Part shown: in pieces, positions 5,632 through 12,834 of the stretch
Numbering within the stretch: position 1 is the stretch's first letter
How the letters are laid out: each line of letters opens with the position of its first letter
DNA from: Vibrio tasmaniensis 1F-187
Lineage (GTDB): Bacteria > Pseudomonadota > Gammaproteobacteria > Enterobacterales > Vibrionaceae
DNA length: 12,852 nt
NCBI RefSeq assembly: GCF_000272405.2
Contig: NZ_AJZM02000126.1
Span: 1-12,852, forward strand
Direction of reading: 5' to 3'
Notes under the pieces: model-generated
Told to the model about the DNA's origin: nothing
The model's database searches: none
Seen by the model: only the letters and a program-made list of their open reading frames with translations
Position numbers and translations under genes: made by a program

Positions 5632-6153
5632 CTACATTATTGTATACAGTCCACTATCTTGCAATATCTTTGTAACTGACTTTGTACTCAGTTTTGCCAC
5701 ATCGCTTCCACTTATCAGCGCATTGCGGATATCAGTACTACGAATTTTCACTTTTTCAGGGCAAGCCATTACAGACCACTGCTCAGTAATCTCATCTGAT
5801 TTATAAAAAGATGAGAACTTAAAGAAGTTGTCAGGACCTATAACGAACGTGAGTTCCGCATCACGATGTAACTTCTGAAGTGCGCTGAGCACCGCATAAG
5901 TCGTTACGCTTTCACCTGGAGTAAATAGGCTCTTTTCGACCAAAGAAAGCTCCACTTGATCCAATGAAAGATCGCTAATAAATGCGTTAACTAACTGACA
6001 TCTCGTATCAAAGTCTAGCATCTCTTTTCCCCAAGCATGGGCAATACTTGGAACGAGCAGGATTTTGTCAAAGTGAGCCAATGAATCAATCACACTTTTA
6101 TGCCCTAAACTCGGTGGATTAAACGCACTACCGAAAATGGCTATTTTTTCCAT
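5632..6153 (-). CDS. NadD-like nicotinate-nucleotide adenylyltransferase
   Basis: A 173-residue nucleotidyltransferase of the alpha/beta-phosphodiesterase superfamily. The ATP-binding loop is FGSAFNPPSLGH (G8 to H18) and the C-terminal signature is IRSTDIR (137-143), equivalent to ISSTxIR. VIGPDNFFKF (104-113) fits the substrate-binding segment. The expected reaction is nicotinate mononucleotide plus ATP to deamido-NAD, the step before NadE, which is encoded divergently 109 bases away. It is shorter than E. coli NadD (about 213 residues), and the first residue of the (H/T)xGH motif is Ser15. It is therefore more likely a NadD paralogue, or an enzyme with altered specificity, than the housekeeping NadD; an NMN adenylyltransferase is also possible. 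It ends in TAG, and the exported protein at 5112-5609 follows in the same transcript. Confidence 0.8.
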   Translation of the reverse strand: MEKIAIFGSAFNPPSLGHKSVIDSLAHFDKILLVPSIAHAWGKEMLDFDTRCQLVNAFISDLSLDQVELSLVEKSLFTPGESVTTYAVLSALQKLHRDAELTFVIGPDNFFKFSSFYKSDEITEQWSVMACPEKVKIRSTDIRNALISGSDVAKLSTKSVTKILQDSGLYTIM

Positions 6154-6198
6154 TACTTATTACTGCCTTCTCTTTCTAAGCTTGTGCAAAGAGGTTTT

Positions 6199-6222
6199 TA
6201 AATCGGATGATTTAGGTATGAT
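6199..6222. promoter_or_regulatory. Inverted repeat next to a -10 element in the nadE/nadD-like divergent region
   Basis: TAAATC-GGAT-GATTTA (6199-6214) is a perfect 6-bp inverted repeat ending two bases before a good nadE -10 box, TATGAT (6217-6222, 5 of 6). A repressor bound here would cover the -35/-10 spacer of nadE and could also affect the divergent NadD-like gene. There is no convincing -35 box. It does not match the enterobacterial NadR operator as I recall it. Confidence 0.45.
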
Positions 6223-6262
6223 AACACTAGATTTTTAATTTGCTTGTAGGAAAGGAATACGA

Positions 6263-7093
6263 ATGGAACAGTTAATTCGTGACGAAATGCGCGTACTACC
6301 TTCAATTGACCCTCACTTCGAAGTGACTCGTCGTGTGGAGTTTATCAAAACGAAACTTCAACAGTCAGGATGCAAATCACTGATCCTTGGTATCAGTGGT
6401 GGTGTCGACTCAACAACCTGTGGCCGCTTGGCACAGATGGCCGTTGATAGCCTAAATGAAAGCGCTGGTAGCGACGAGTACCAATTCATCGCGGTTCGTC
6501 TACCTTACGGTGAACAAAAAGATGAAGACGAAGCACAGCTTGCTCTCTCTTTCATTCAGCCTTCTCAATCTGTTTCTGTCAACATTAAAGCGGGTGTTGA
6601 TGGGCTTCACGCTGCATCTCACGTTGCTCTTGAAGGCACAGGTCTACTACCAACAGATTCAGCAAAAATCGACTTTGTGAAAGGCAACGTGAAAGCTCGT
6701 GCTCGCATGATCGCACAATACGAGATTGCTGGTTACGTTGGCGGTCTTGTGATTGGTACTGACCACTCAGCGGAAAACATCACTGGTTTCTACACTAAGC
6801 ACGGTGACGGCGCATGTGATTTAGCACCACTATTTGGTTTGAACAAACGCCAAGTTCGTGAGCTTGCAGCAACGTTGCGCGCTCCAGAGCAACTTGTTAA
6901 GAAAGTACCCACTGCTGATCTAGAAGAGCTTGATCCACAGAAAGCCGATGAAGCAGCATTGAACCTTTCTTACGATCAGATCGATGATTTCCTTGAAGGC
7001 AAAGCCGTTTCTCAAGACGTATCCGATCGCTTAGTTGGCATCTACAAAGCAACACAGCACAAGCGTCAACCAATCCCAACGATCTACGATTAA
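6263..7093 (+). CDS. nadE: NAD synthetase, ammonia-dependent
   Basis: A 276-residue protein, essentially the length of E. coli NadE (275). It adenylates deamido-NAD with ATP and amidates it with ammonia to NAD, the last step of NAD synthesis, as a cytoplasmic homodimer. The N-type ATP-pyrophosphatase P-loop is SGGVDS (45-50). Further family segments are [40 protein letters not shown] and the VPTADLEEL loop. There is no glutaminase domain, so ammonia must be supplied free. ATG 6263 has AAAGGA (6251-6256) 6 bases upstream. It is a single-gene unit with a strong terminator, divergent from the NadD-like gene that makes its substrate. Confidence 0.97.
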   Translation: MEQLIRDEMRVLPSIDPHFEVTRRVEFIKTKLQQSGCKSLILGISGGVDSTTCGRLAQMAVDSLNESAGSDEYQFIAVRLPYGEQKDEDEAQLALSFIQPSQSVSVNIKAGVDGLHAASHVALEGTGLLPTDSAKIDFVKGNVKARARMIAQYEIAGYVGGLVIGTDHSAENITGFYTKHGDGACDLAPLFGLNKRQVRELAATLRAPEQLVKKVPTADLEELDPQKADEAALNLSYDQIDDFLEGKAVSQDVSDRLVGIYKATQHKRQPIPTIYD

Positions 7094-7114
7094 TTTTTGA
7101 ATTAGCTCAGAATC

Positions 7115-7153
7115 AAAAAGGCCGGAAGCTCATTTACGAACTTCCGGCTTTTT
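7115..7153. terminator. Bidirectional terminator of nadE
   Basis: GCCGGAAG (7121-7128) pairs with CTTCCGGC (7141-7148), flanked by A5 (7115-7119) and T5 (7149-7153). It can also serve the converging oxidoreductase gene at 7201. Confidence 0.9.
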
Positions 7154-7200
7154 CTATTTAGTGTTTTTTAATGCGTTTTTCTTAATGATCTAACGAGTCG

Positions 7201-9072
7201 TTAATCGACAACTTCGATATCGGTTTGAGGCACGCTACAACACGCCAAGATCTGCCCCATATTACGTTCATGATCTTGCAATGCAGGGACATCCGGTTGA
7301 TGAACTTGTCCGGACTCAAGCGTCACTTTACACGCTCCACAGAAACCCGCACGACAACTTGAAGCAATAGATACCCCCGCGTACTCTGCTTGCTCTAGCA
7401 AGGTTGATTGATTATTACCTTCGAACAGGTAGCCGTTCACACTTAACTGCAGTTGCTTCACCGCTTCCTCGGTCGATTGAGCCACACCAAACGCTTCTTG
7501 ATGGTAATGCTGAGGGTTGAGCCCCATTTGAATCAGCAGTTTCTTTGCATTATCCATAAAGCCGTCAGGGCCACACACGAACGCTTGGCGCTTGTGTAAC
7601 TCTTCAATTTTAGCGATATGCGACACGCTCAAACGGCCAGATAAACCATCCCACTCTTTGGTTGGTTGGCTTAATGAATAAATAACACGAAGACCCGCGT
7701 GCTCACTGGCGATCTTATCAATCTCAGCTTGGTAAGGGATGTCTTCTTCGCTGCTGCATTGATGATAGAAAACCACATCATCAATTTGGCCATGATCGGC
7801 CAAATAACGAAGCATCGACAACATTGGCGTAATGCCGCTGCCTGCAGACAAAAGCAGTAACGGGTGAGTTGGATTCGCTTCTAAATAGAACGCACCATCT
7901 GGATTTTGAGCAACCAAAGTATCACCCACTTGGAAGTGATCATTTAACCAGTTAGAGATTTGACCATCGTCTATTCGCTTCACGGAAATCGCCAAACGAC
8001 CCGCACGTGATGGGCTGGAAGATAGCGTGTAACGACGAGACACCTTCTCGCCATTAATCACCATCTCAATCGGCAGATGTTGCCCAGGCTGATAACTTGG
8101 TAGTGAGTGGTTCTCTTTGGCAGGCTCTAACCAAAAGGTCGTAAAGTCACGAGCGATCTCTTCACGCTCAACACACGTTAAACGTAACGACTCAACCCAA
8201 GTGTCTTCATAGTGTTCTTTCTCTTTGGTTTCGAGTACTTCAACCACATCACCCGCTTTAACCAAACCTTCATTTTTAGCCACAAGATTCTGACCAAAGA
8301 AAACGCCACCACGCTCGTTAGCTCTGAATGTACAGAAGGTATTAAGAGGCTCTTTTGTTGCTCTAAATTCGCCACGCTCAACATCAACTGTCGTTAGGAT
8401 ACAACGCTCACAAGGCTTCACCGCTTCGAACTCAACCTCACCGATACGGATACGCTTCCAACCATCTTCAGCAAAGGCTTCTGTATTCGAAACAACGAAG
8501 TTGGTGCGGAACTGATCCATCGAATGAACTTCAGGGCTGCGGCGATTAAGCTCATCTAGAGAGGCTTGGCTGATCACTAACATTGGATAGCCGTCAGCGA
8601 AACTGACGTTCTGACCGAGTTTTTCACGAACACGATTCGATTGCTCACCAGAAAACAGTAGCTCAACACGAACTCCGAGCACATCACTGAACCAATCATC
8701 GGCTTCATCATTGGTGGTGTAAGCAGTAAAACTGTCTTTCCAAACCGTTGCTGGTGCTTCTTGCATCTTGAAATTTACATACTTTAGACGCAGGGGATCT
8801 TTGCCTTCGTAAGTAAAAATCAAACCGTCTGGCTGCAAGCTTGAAGACACCTTGACCATTTTCGGGTACTTACGCGCTGTAACCATTGAGCCGTCAGCCA
8901 GTGCCAACATAAAGCGTCTATCGAAGGTAAGGCCCTGTTTTTCGACCCAAGCAGAAGAGAGTGCGATCCCGCCCACTGATTTAACCGGAAACACATTAAT
9001 TTGAGATAAGGAGGGCTGTTGACCTGAAAGCTCTTGCTCCAAAGCCTTTTGATCCAAAGGTGACTGCGACAT
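7201..9072 (-). CDS. MOSC / FAD-NAD(P) reductase / [2Fe-2S] ferredoxin fusion protein
   Basis: A 623-residue protein with three modules. Residues about 22-140 are a MOSC N-terminal beta-barrel (INVFPVKSVGG), and about 150-285 the MOSC domain with the molybdenum-ligand Cys in KPCERCILTTVD (C224; C221 nearby). Residues about 292-400 form an FAD domain with RxYTxxS (R346, Y348, T349, S352), and about 403-525 an NAD(P) domain with AGSGITPML (410-418) and CGPDGFM. Residues about 540-623 are a plant-type ferredoxin with C573-x4-C578-x2-C581 and C611. Known relatives are E. coli YcbX (MOSC plus ferredoxin, about 370 residues) and animal mARC, which reduce N-hydroxylated compounds with electrons from a separate reductase. 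Here the reductase is built in, so NAD(P)H to FAD to 2Fe-2S to Mo cofactor could run in one chain. The substrate is inferred. No signal peptide is seen, so it is cytoplasmic. It has a modest ribosome binding site (TTGGAA). Confidence 0.9.
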   Translation of the reverse strand: MSQSPLDQKALEQELSGQQPSLSQINVFPVKSVGGIALSSAWVEKQGLTFDRRFMLALADGSMVTARKYPKMVKVSSSLQPDGLIFTYEGKDPLRLKYVNFKMQEAPATVWKDSFTAYTTNDEADDWFSDVLGVRVELLFSGEQSNRVREKLGQNVSFADGYPMLVISQASLDELNRRSPEVHSMDQFRTNFVVSNTEAFAEDGWKRIRIGEVEFEAVKPCERCILTTVDVERGEFRATKEPLNTFCTFRANERGGVFFGQNLVAKNEGLVKAGDVVEVLETKEKEHYEDTWVESLRLTCVEREEIARDFTTFWLEPAKENHSLPSYQPGQHLPIEMVINGEKVSRRYTLSSSPSRAGRLAISVKRIDDGQISNWLNDHFQVGDTLVAQNPDGAFYLEANPTHPLLLLSAGSGITPMLSMLRYLADHGQIDDVVFYHQCSSEEDIPYQAEIDKIASEHAGLRVIYSLSQPTKEWDGLSGRLSVSHIAKIEELHKRQAFVCGPDGFMDNAKKLLIQMGLNPQHYHQEAFGVAQSTEEAVKQLQLSVNGYLFEGNNQSTLLEQAEYAGVSIASSCRAGFCGACKVTLESGQVHQPDVPALQDHERNMGQILACCSVPQTDIEVVD

Positions 9073-9235
9073 AACGATTCCAATGTTTTGTTGTTTGTCT
9101 CAATGCTAACAAATGGTTATAAATAGATAAACTGGCAGGCATTAAACACTTGATACTAAGCTAATATCTTGAGATGTTTAAATCACTGCCTTGTATACAT
9201 TAAGACAGCAATGCATTAACACTCTCTATACGTTC

Positions 9236-9241
9236 TATAAT
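9236..9241 (+). promoter_or_regulatory. -10 element for yqaE
   Basis: A perfect TATAAT 49 bases before the ATG. No good -35 hexamer lies at 16-18 bases (only GCATTA or TGCATT), so the promoter may need an activator or an alternative sigma factor. Confidence 0.4.
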
Positions 9242-9290
9242 ATGAACACGGTTATCGCATTGAACTTTCATTGAATAAAAAGGATTTATC

Positions 9291-9449
9291 ATGAACAAAC
9301 TCGTCATTATCATTTTATGTGTATTGCTTCCGCCCGTTGGTGTGTTCTTCGCTCGCGGTGCAGGTAAAGATTTGCTGATTAACATCGTCCTGACCTTCTT
9401 CTTCTGGGTTCCAGGAATGATCCATGGTCTGTGGGTAGCCACCCGCTAA
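9291..9449 (+). CDS. yqaE: YqaE/Pmp3-family small membrane protein (UPF0057)
   Basis: A 52-residue protein, the same length as E. coli YqaE. Two transmembrane helices, about residues 3-21 (VIIILCVLLPPVGVFFARG) and 27-48 (LINIVLTFFFWVPGMIHGLWV), are joined by a short loop with GAGKD. The LLPPVGV and PG.IH..WV motifs define the Pmp3/UPF0057 family. In yeast, Pmp3 loss hyperpolarises the plasma membrane, and bacterial members are linked to membrane stress; the mechanism is not established. ATG 9291 has a strong AAAAAGGA (9277-9284) 6 bases upstream. There is no T-rich terminator between it and pyrC, so read-through into the pyrC leader is possible. An ORF on the opposite strand over this region is a shadow. 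Confidence 0.92.
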   Translation: MNKLVIIILCVLLPPVGVFFARGAGKDLLINIVLTFFFWVPGMIHGLWVATR

Positions 9450-9520
9450 CCCTTATTAACAAATAGATACCGAATAAAATATCCATAAAAACAAGCTCCT
9501 AACCCTGAAGAGTTAAAAAT

Positions 9521-9638
9521 AGGATGAAATGAAAGTGCTTTTCCACTATCATCCTGTCGCCTAAACGTAAGCGATTGCTTTCACAGATTTCGCTGAGTTT
9601 AGGCTCCAACTACATAACACTTCAAATGGTGGGAGCCT
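9521..9638 (+). promoter_or_regulatory. Structured pyrC leader with competing hairpins and a sequestered ribosome binding site
   Basis: Three inverted repeats lie before pyrC. (a) 9521-9527 pairs with 9549-9555 (AGGATGA/TCATCCT), with an inner AGTG/CACT. (b) GCCTAAAC (9559-9566) pairs with GTTTAGGC (9597-9604), continued inward by AGCGA/TCGCT (9570-9574 with 9590-9594). (c) AGGCTCC (9601-9607) pairs with GGAGCCT (9632-9638), which buries the pyrC ribosome binding site GGGAG (9631-9635). Hairpins b and c share bases 9601-9604 and cannot both be complete. E. coli pyrC is known to be regulated by a leader hairpin that hides its ribosome binding site, depending on pyrimidine-sensitive start-site choice; hairpin c is analogous. 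Confidence 0.6.
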
Positions 9639-9641
9639 TCA

Positions 9642-10670
9642 ATGACACAACTTACGATTACTCGTCCTGACGACTGGCACGTTCATCTACGCGATGGCGA
9701 AGTATTAAAAGATACAGTCCGCGATATCAGCCGCTACAATGGTCGAGCGTTAATCATGCCAAACACCATCCCACCGGTAACCGATACCGAAATGGCTCTT
9801 GCTTACCGTGAACGCATCATGGCAGAGCAGCCAAGTGAACAGTTCCAGCCTCTAATGGCACTTTACCTAACAGACAACACAACACCTGATGAAATTCGCA
9901 AAGCGAAAGAATCTGGCGCTGTTGTAGCGGCGAAGCTATACCCTGCTGGCGCAACGACAAACTCGGATTCAGGTGTAACTTCAGCTCAAAAGATCTACCA
10001 CGTACTAGAAGCGATGCAAGAAGTGGGTATGTTGCTGCTTGTACACGGTGAAGTAACGGCTCACGATGTTGATATCTTTGACCGTGAAAAAGAGTTCCTA
10101 GACACGGTTCTAGCACCGATTGTTAACGACTTCCCTAACCTGAAGATCGTTCTAGAGCACATCACGACTGCAGATGCAGCGACTTTCGTTAAGAACGCTA
10201 ACGAGAACGTAGCGGCAACCATCACAGCTCACCACTTGCTTTACAACCGTAACCACATGCTGGTTGGCGGCATTAAGCCACATTTCTACTGCCTACCTAT
10301 CCTTAAGCGCAACACACACCAGTTAGCACTTATCGAAGCGGCAACAAGCGGTAGCAAGAAGTTCTTCTTGGGTACCGATTCTGCGCCACACGCGAAAGGC
10401 GCTAAAGAGTCAGCATGTGGTTGTGCAGGTTCTTACACAGCACACGCTGCGGTTGAACTGTACGCTGAAGTATTCGATTTAGAAGGCAAGATTGAGAACT
10501 TGGAAGCGTTTGCAAGCCACAATGGTCCGGATTTCTACGGCATGCCACGTAATGCAGACACAATCACGCTCGTTAAAGAAGAGTGGAATGTTGCTGAAAC
10601 CATGCCTTTCGGTTCAGACATCGTTGTGCCAATCCGTGGCGGCGAGACGATTGCTTGGGCTGTAAAATAA
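9642..10670 (+). CDS. pyrC: Dihydroorotase
   Basis: A 342-residue class II (E. coli-type, 348 residues) dihydroorotase. It cyclises N-carbamoyl-L-aspartate to L-dihydroorotate, the third step of pyrimidine synthesis, as a cytoplasmic binuclear zinc amidohydrolase. All metal and catalytic residues are visible: H13 and H15 in [10 protein letters not shown], the carboxylated lysine K98 in [17 protein letters not shown]135 in VHGEV, H173 in LEHITT, and D246 in GTDSAPH. These sit at a constant 3-4 residue offset from the E. coli positions. The start is ATG 9642, with GGGAG 6 bases before it inside the leader hairpin. It is monocistronic and strongly terminated. The 3' end is followed directly by a second, degenerate copy of its last codons. 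Confidence 0.97.
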   Translation: MTQLTITRPDDWHVHLRDGEVLKDTVRDISRYNGRALIMPNTIPPVTDTEMALAYRERIMAEQPSEQFQPLMALYLTDNTTPDEIRKAKESGAVVAAKLYPAGATTNSDSGVTSAQKIYHVLEAMQEVGMLLLVHGEVTAHDVDIFDREKEFLDTVLAPIVNDFPNLKIVLEHITTADAATFVKNANENVAATITAHHLLYNRNHMLVGGIKPHFYCLPILKRNTHQLALIEAATSGSKKFFLGTDSAPHAKGAKESACGCAGSYTAHAAVELYAEVFDLEGKIENLEAFASHNGPDFYGMPRNADTITLVKEEWNVAETMPFGSDIVVPIRGGETIAWAVK

Positions 10671-10692
10671 GCGCTTGGGCTGTTAAGTAAAC
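10653..10692 (+). repeat. 20-bp tandem duplication of the pyrC 3' end
   Basis: Positions 10653-10672 and 10673-10692 match at 17 of 20 bases. Each copy encodes AWAVK-stop. The two differences inside the coding part (GTA/GTT and AAA/AAG) are synonymous; the third lies after the stop. The second copy is downstream of the functional stop and out of frame with the gene. Confidence 0.85.
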
Positions 10693-10706
10693 GCCTCCAT
10701 TTAACG

Positions 10707-10744
10707 AAAAAGGGTCACCATAATAATTATGGTGACCCTTTTTT
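10707..10744. terminator. Bidirectional terminator of pyrC and yedI
   Basis: A perfect 17-bp stem (10707-10723 with 10727-10743), loop TAA, with A5 and T6 on the two flanks. GGGTCACC/GGTGACCC forms the core. Confidence 0.95.
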
Positions 10745-10785
10745 GTTTCGATGAAAGACTGTCTTATTATAAAAATAATGAACGA

Positions 10786-11691
10786 TTACTTACCGCGTAT
10801 TTTTCCAATCGCAGTCCAAACAACAACGACAATCAATCCAGCTAAAACCCCAATCACACCATTTAATAGCGTCGGTACCACCGCTGTCGCAATCGTATGT
10901 CCACTAAAATCCATAATAATCGGTTCAATTAAATGATGAATCGCAGGAACGTTGTGCACCACAATACCGCCACCAACCAAGAACATCGCAGCTGTACCGA
11001 CCACAGCAAGCATCTTCATCAGCTTTGGTGCAAAGGCGACTAACCCATCACCCAAACGGGTTTTAATGGTACTGCCATTCGACGTGCGCTGGAGATAGAA
11101 ACCTAAATCATCCAGCTTAACGATCCCTGCCACTAAGCCATAAACACCAATCGTCATCACAACGGCTATCAAACTCACGACAAGAATCTGAGTAAGGATA
11201 CTTGTACCCGTTACGGTACCTAGCGCAATCACAATGATTTCCGCAGATAATATGAAGTCGGTACGAATCGCGCCTGAGACCTTTCTCTTCTCATATTCCT
11301 CTATGGATTCGCCAGTACTCGTATCCTCTTCCTTCTCGTCATGTTGATGAGTATGAGGAAAGAGCTTCTCTAAGATTTTCTCCGCCCCTTCAAAACAAAG
11401 AAACAGACCACCAATCACGAGAAGTGGCATGATCAACCAAGGGATGAACGCACTGATCAATAATGCCGCCGGAACCAAAATCAACTTATTTTTAAATGAG
11501 CCTTTTGCGACCGCCCATACCACTGGGATTTCTCTTTCAGCAGAAACACCTGATACCTGCTGAGCGTTAAGGGCTAAATCGTCACCCAAGACGCCTGCGG
11601 TTTTTTTAGCTGCCACCTTAGACATCAGTGCGACATCATCCAACACGGTTGCAATGTCATCTAGCAGTGTTAATAAACTTGCTCCAGCCAT
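10786..11691 (-). CDS. yedI: YedI/DUF808-family inner-membrane protein
   Basis: A 301-residue protein nearly collinear with E. coli YedI (about 305 residues). The N-terminus carries the family signature [20 protein letters not shown] and [20 protein letters not shown]. Hydrophobic segments lie at about 69-100 (probably two spans), 146-165, 168-192, 225-247 and 271-293, so this is a polytopic inner-membrane protein. A His/Glu/Asp-rich loop ([14 protein letters not shown], about 112-125), which could bind metal, lies between the first membrane segments and the conserved [14 protein letters not shown] motif. The function of the family is not established. It is divergent from the M14 peptidase, convergent with pyrC, and monocistronic. 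A short purine-rich site (AAAGAG on the minus strand) precedes the ATG. Confidence 0.93.
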   Translation of the reverse strand: MAGASLLTLLDDIATVLDDVALMSKVAAKKTAGVLGDDLALNAQQVSGVSAEREIPVVWAVAKGSFKNKLILVPAALLISAFIPWLIMPLLVIGGLFLCFEGAEKILEKLFPHTHQHDEKEEDTSTGESIEEYEKRKVSGAIRTDFILSAEIIVIALGTVTGTSILTQILVVSLIAVVMTIGVYGLVAGIVKLDDLGFYLQRTSNGSTIKTRLGDGLVAFAPKLMKMLAVVGTAAMFLVGGGIVVHNVPAIHHLIEPIIMDFSGHTIATAVVPTLLNGVIGVLAGLIVVVVWTAIGKIRGK

Positions 11692-11803
11692 TTTATTGTC
11701 TCTTTTTAAAGGATTGAACCATCGATGAAATGTAACATCATCAATTCACTCATCAAAGTTATGAGTCTGTAAAAAATAAAGTCACAAGTTGTGTTTTCTA
11801 TTG

Positions 11804-11833
11804 CTGTCTCTGTTAGACAGGAATAATCTGTCT
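11804..11833 (+). promoter_or_regulatory. Alternative hairpins before the M14 peptidase gene
   Basis: CTGTCT (11804-11809), AGACAG (11815-11820) and CTGTCT (11828-11833). The central AGACAG can pair with either flanking copy (loops of 5 and 7 bases), giving two mutually exclusive hairpins, or three half-sites for a dimeric regulator. They lie 33 bases before the ATG. The function is unknown. Confidence 0.35.
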
Positions 11834-11866
11834 CAATCTTTCACGAACATAAAAGAAAAAGTATAG

Positions 11867-12793
11867 ATGAAAAGTGAATCTACCTACCCAATTGGTAAGC
11901 CAGGACAAAAGTGGCAACAAGCAGAACGTCAAGCATGGTTAGCTCAAAGAACGGTTAAGCGTGAATACCAACAAGAAGTTGTGCCAAAGATTAAAGCACT
12001 TGCAGACCGTTTTGATATCGAACAATACGGTGCACTGAGCTACGACGAAGCTCGCTTCCCACTTTTCGCAATTAAGAGCAAAAACTGGGACGATTCAAAG
12101 CCGACCATTCTCGTTACAGGTGGCGTTCACGGTTACGAAACCAGTGGTGTGCATGGCGCTATCAAATTTGCAGCGACCCAAGCAGAGAAATACACAGTGC
12201 ACTTCAACATTGTAGTAGCACCTTGTGTAAGCCCTTGGGGTTACGAGGTGATCAACCGCTGGAACCCAAATGCTGTTGATCCAAACCGCTCTTTCTATGA
12301 CGGTACACCAGCAGAAGAATCAGCAAACCTACGAGCTTTAGTGGCCTCTTTGCCAGAAGTATTGGTTCACGTTGACCTGCATGAGACGACAGACTCTGAT
12401 GAAACTGAATTCCGACCAGCACTCGCGGCTCGTGATGGTATTAAGTACATCGAAGGTATGATTCCAGATGGTTTCTACACGGTTGGCGATACTGAAAACC
12501 CGCAACCAGAATTCCAAGCGGCAGTAATTGCTTCAGTAGAAAAAGTAACGCACATTGCGCCTGCGGATGACGAAGGCAAGATCATTGGTTCAGACGTCAC
12601 TCAACACGGTGTGATCAACTACCCAATGAAGAAGCTTGGCTTATGTGGCGGCGTGACCGACTGTAAGTACGGAACAACCACAGAGGTTTACCCAGACAGC
12701 GACAAAGTGACTGACGAAGAGTGTAATGACGCTCAAGTTGCAGCGGTAGTCGGTGCTTTGGATTACGTAATTCAACATGAATTGAACGCGTAA
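11867..12793 (+). CDS. M14-family zinc carboxypeptidase / succinylglutamate desuccinylase-like protein
   Basis: A 308-residue zinc hydrolase. The zinc site is GGVHGYETSG (H88, E91) with the third ligand in HVDLHET (H172). NPNAVDPNRSF supplies the substrate-binding Asn-Arg pair (N140, R141), and TTEVYP supplies the likely catalytic Glu (E273). This order is that of M14 peptidases and the AspA/AstE deacylases: the enzyme removes a C-terminal residue or an N-acyl group. There is no signal peptide, so it is cytoplasmic, which favours a role on small peptides or acylated amino acids. The exact substrate is not decidable from sequence. ATG 11867 has only AAGAAAAAG upstream. It has its own promoter region, divergent from yedI. 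The stop codon overlaps an 18-bp palindrome. Confidence 0.88.
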   Translation: MKSESTYPIGKPGQKWQQAERQAWLAQRTVKREYQQEVVPKIKALADRFDIEQYGALSYDEARFPLFAIKSKNWDDSKPTILVTGGVHGYETSGVHGAIKFAATQAEKYTVHFNIVVAPCVSPWGYEVINRWNPNAVDPNRSFYDGTPAEESANLRALVASLPEVLVHVDLHETTDSDETEFRPALAARDGIKYIEGMIPDGFYTVGDTENPQPEFQAAVIASVEKVTHIAPADDEGKIIGSDVTQHGVINYPMKKLGLCGGVTDCKYGTTTEVYPDSDKVTDEECNDAQVAAVVGALDYVIQHELNA

Positions 12794-12810
12794 GCTATTA
12801 GCTAATAGCT
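12793..12810. repeat. 18-bp perfect palindrome at the M14 gene stop
   Basis: AGCTATTAGCTAATAGCT is its own reverse complement and starts at the last base of the stop codon. It has no T run, so it is not itself a terminator. It could stabilise the mRNA 3' end or bind a dimeric protein. Confidence 0.6.
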
Positions 12811-12834
12811 GCTCCCTAAAACTAAACAGAGCCA

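Noticed and set aside
8820..9083. 87-codon minus-strand ORF at the start of the MOSC gene
   Set aside because: An alternative frame of the same DNA strand inside a gene with strong domain evidence; no family resemblance.
9200..9442. 80-codon minus-strand ORF across the yqaE region
   Set aside because: The plus strand carries a complete YqaE/Pmp3 protein with ribosome binding site; the minus-strand ORF is its shadow.
9559..9574. PurR-like operator before pyrC
   Set aside because: Only 10 of 16 bases match ACGCAAACGTTTGCGT, and the same bases are better explained as one arm of the leader hairpin 9559-9604.
9817..10116. 99-codon minus-strand ORF within pyrC
   Set aside because: Shadow of a highly conserved enzyme gene; no start signals.
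10751..10936. 61-codon plus-strand ORF over the yedI 3' end
   Set aside because: Antisense to the last membrane segments of YedI, and begins just after the bidirectional terminator with no ribosome binding site.
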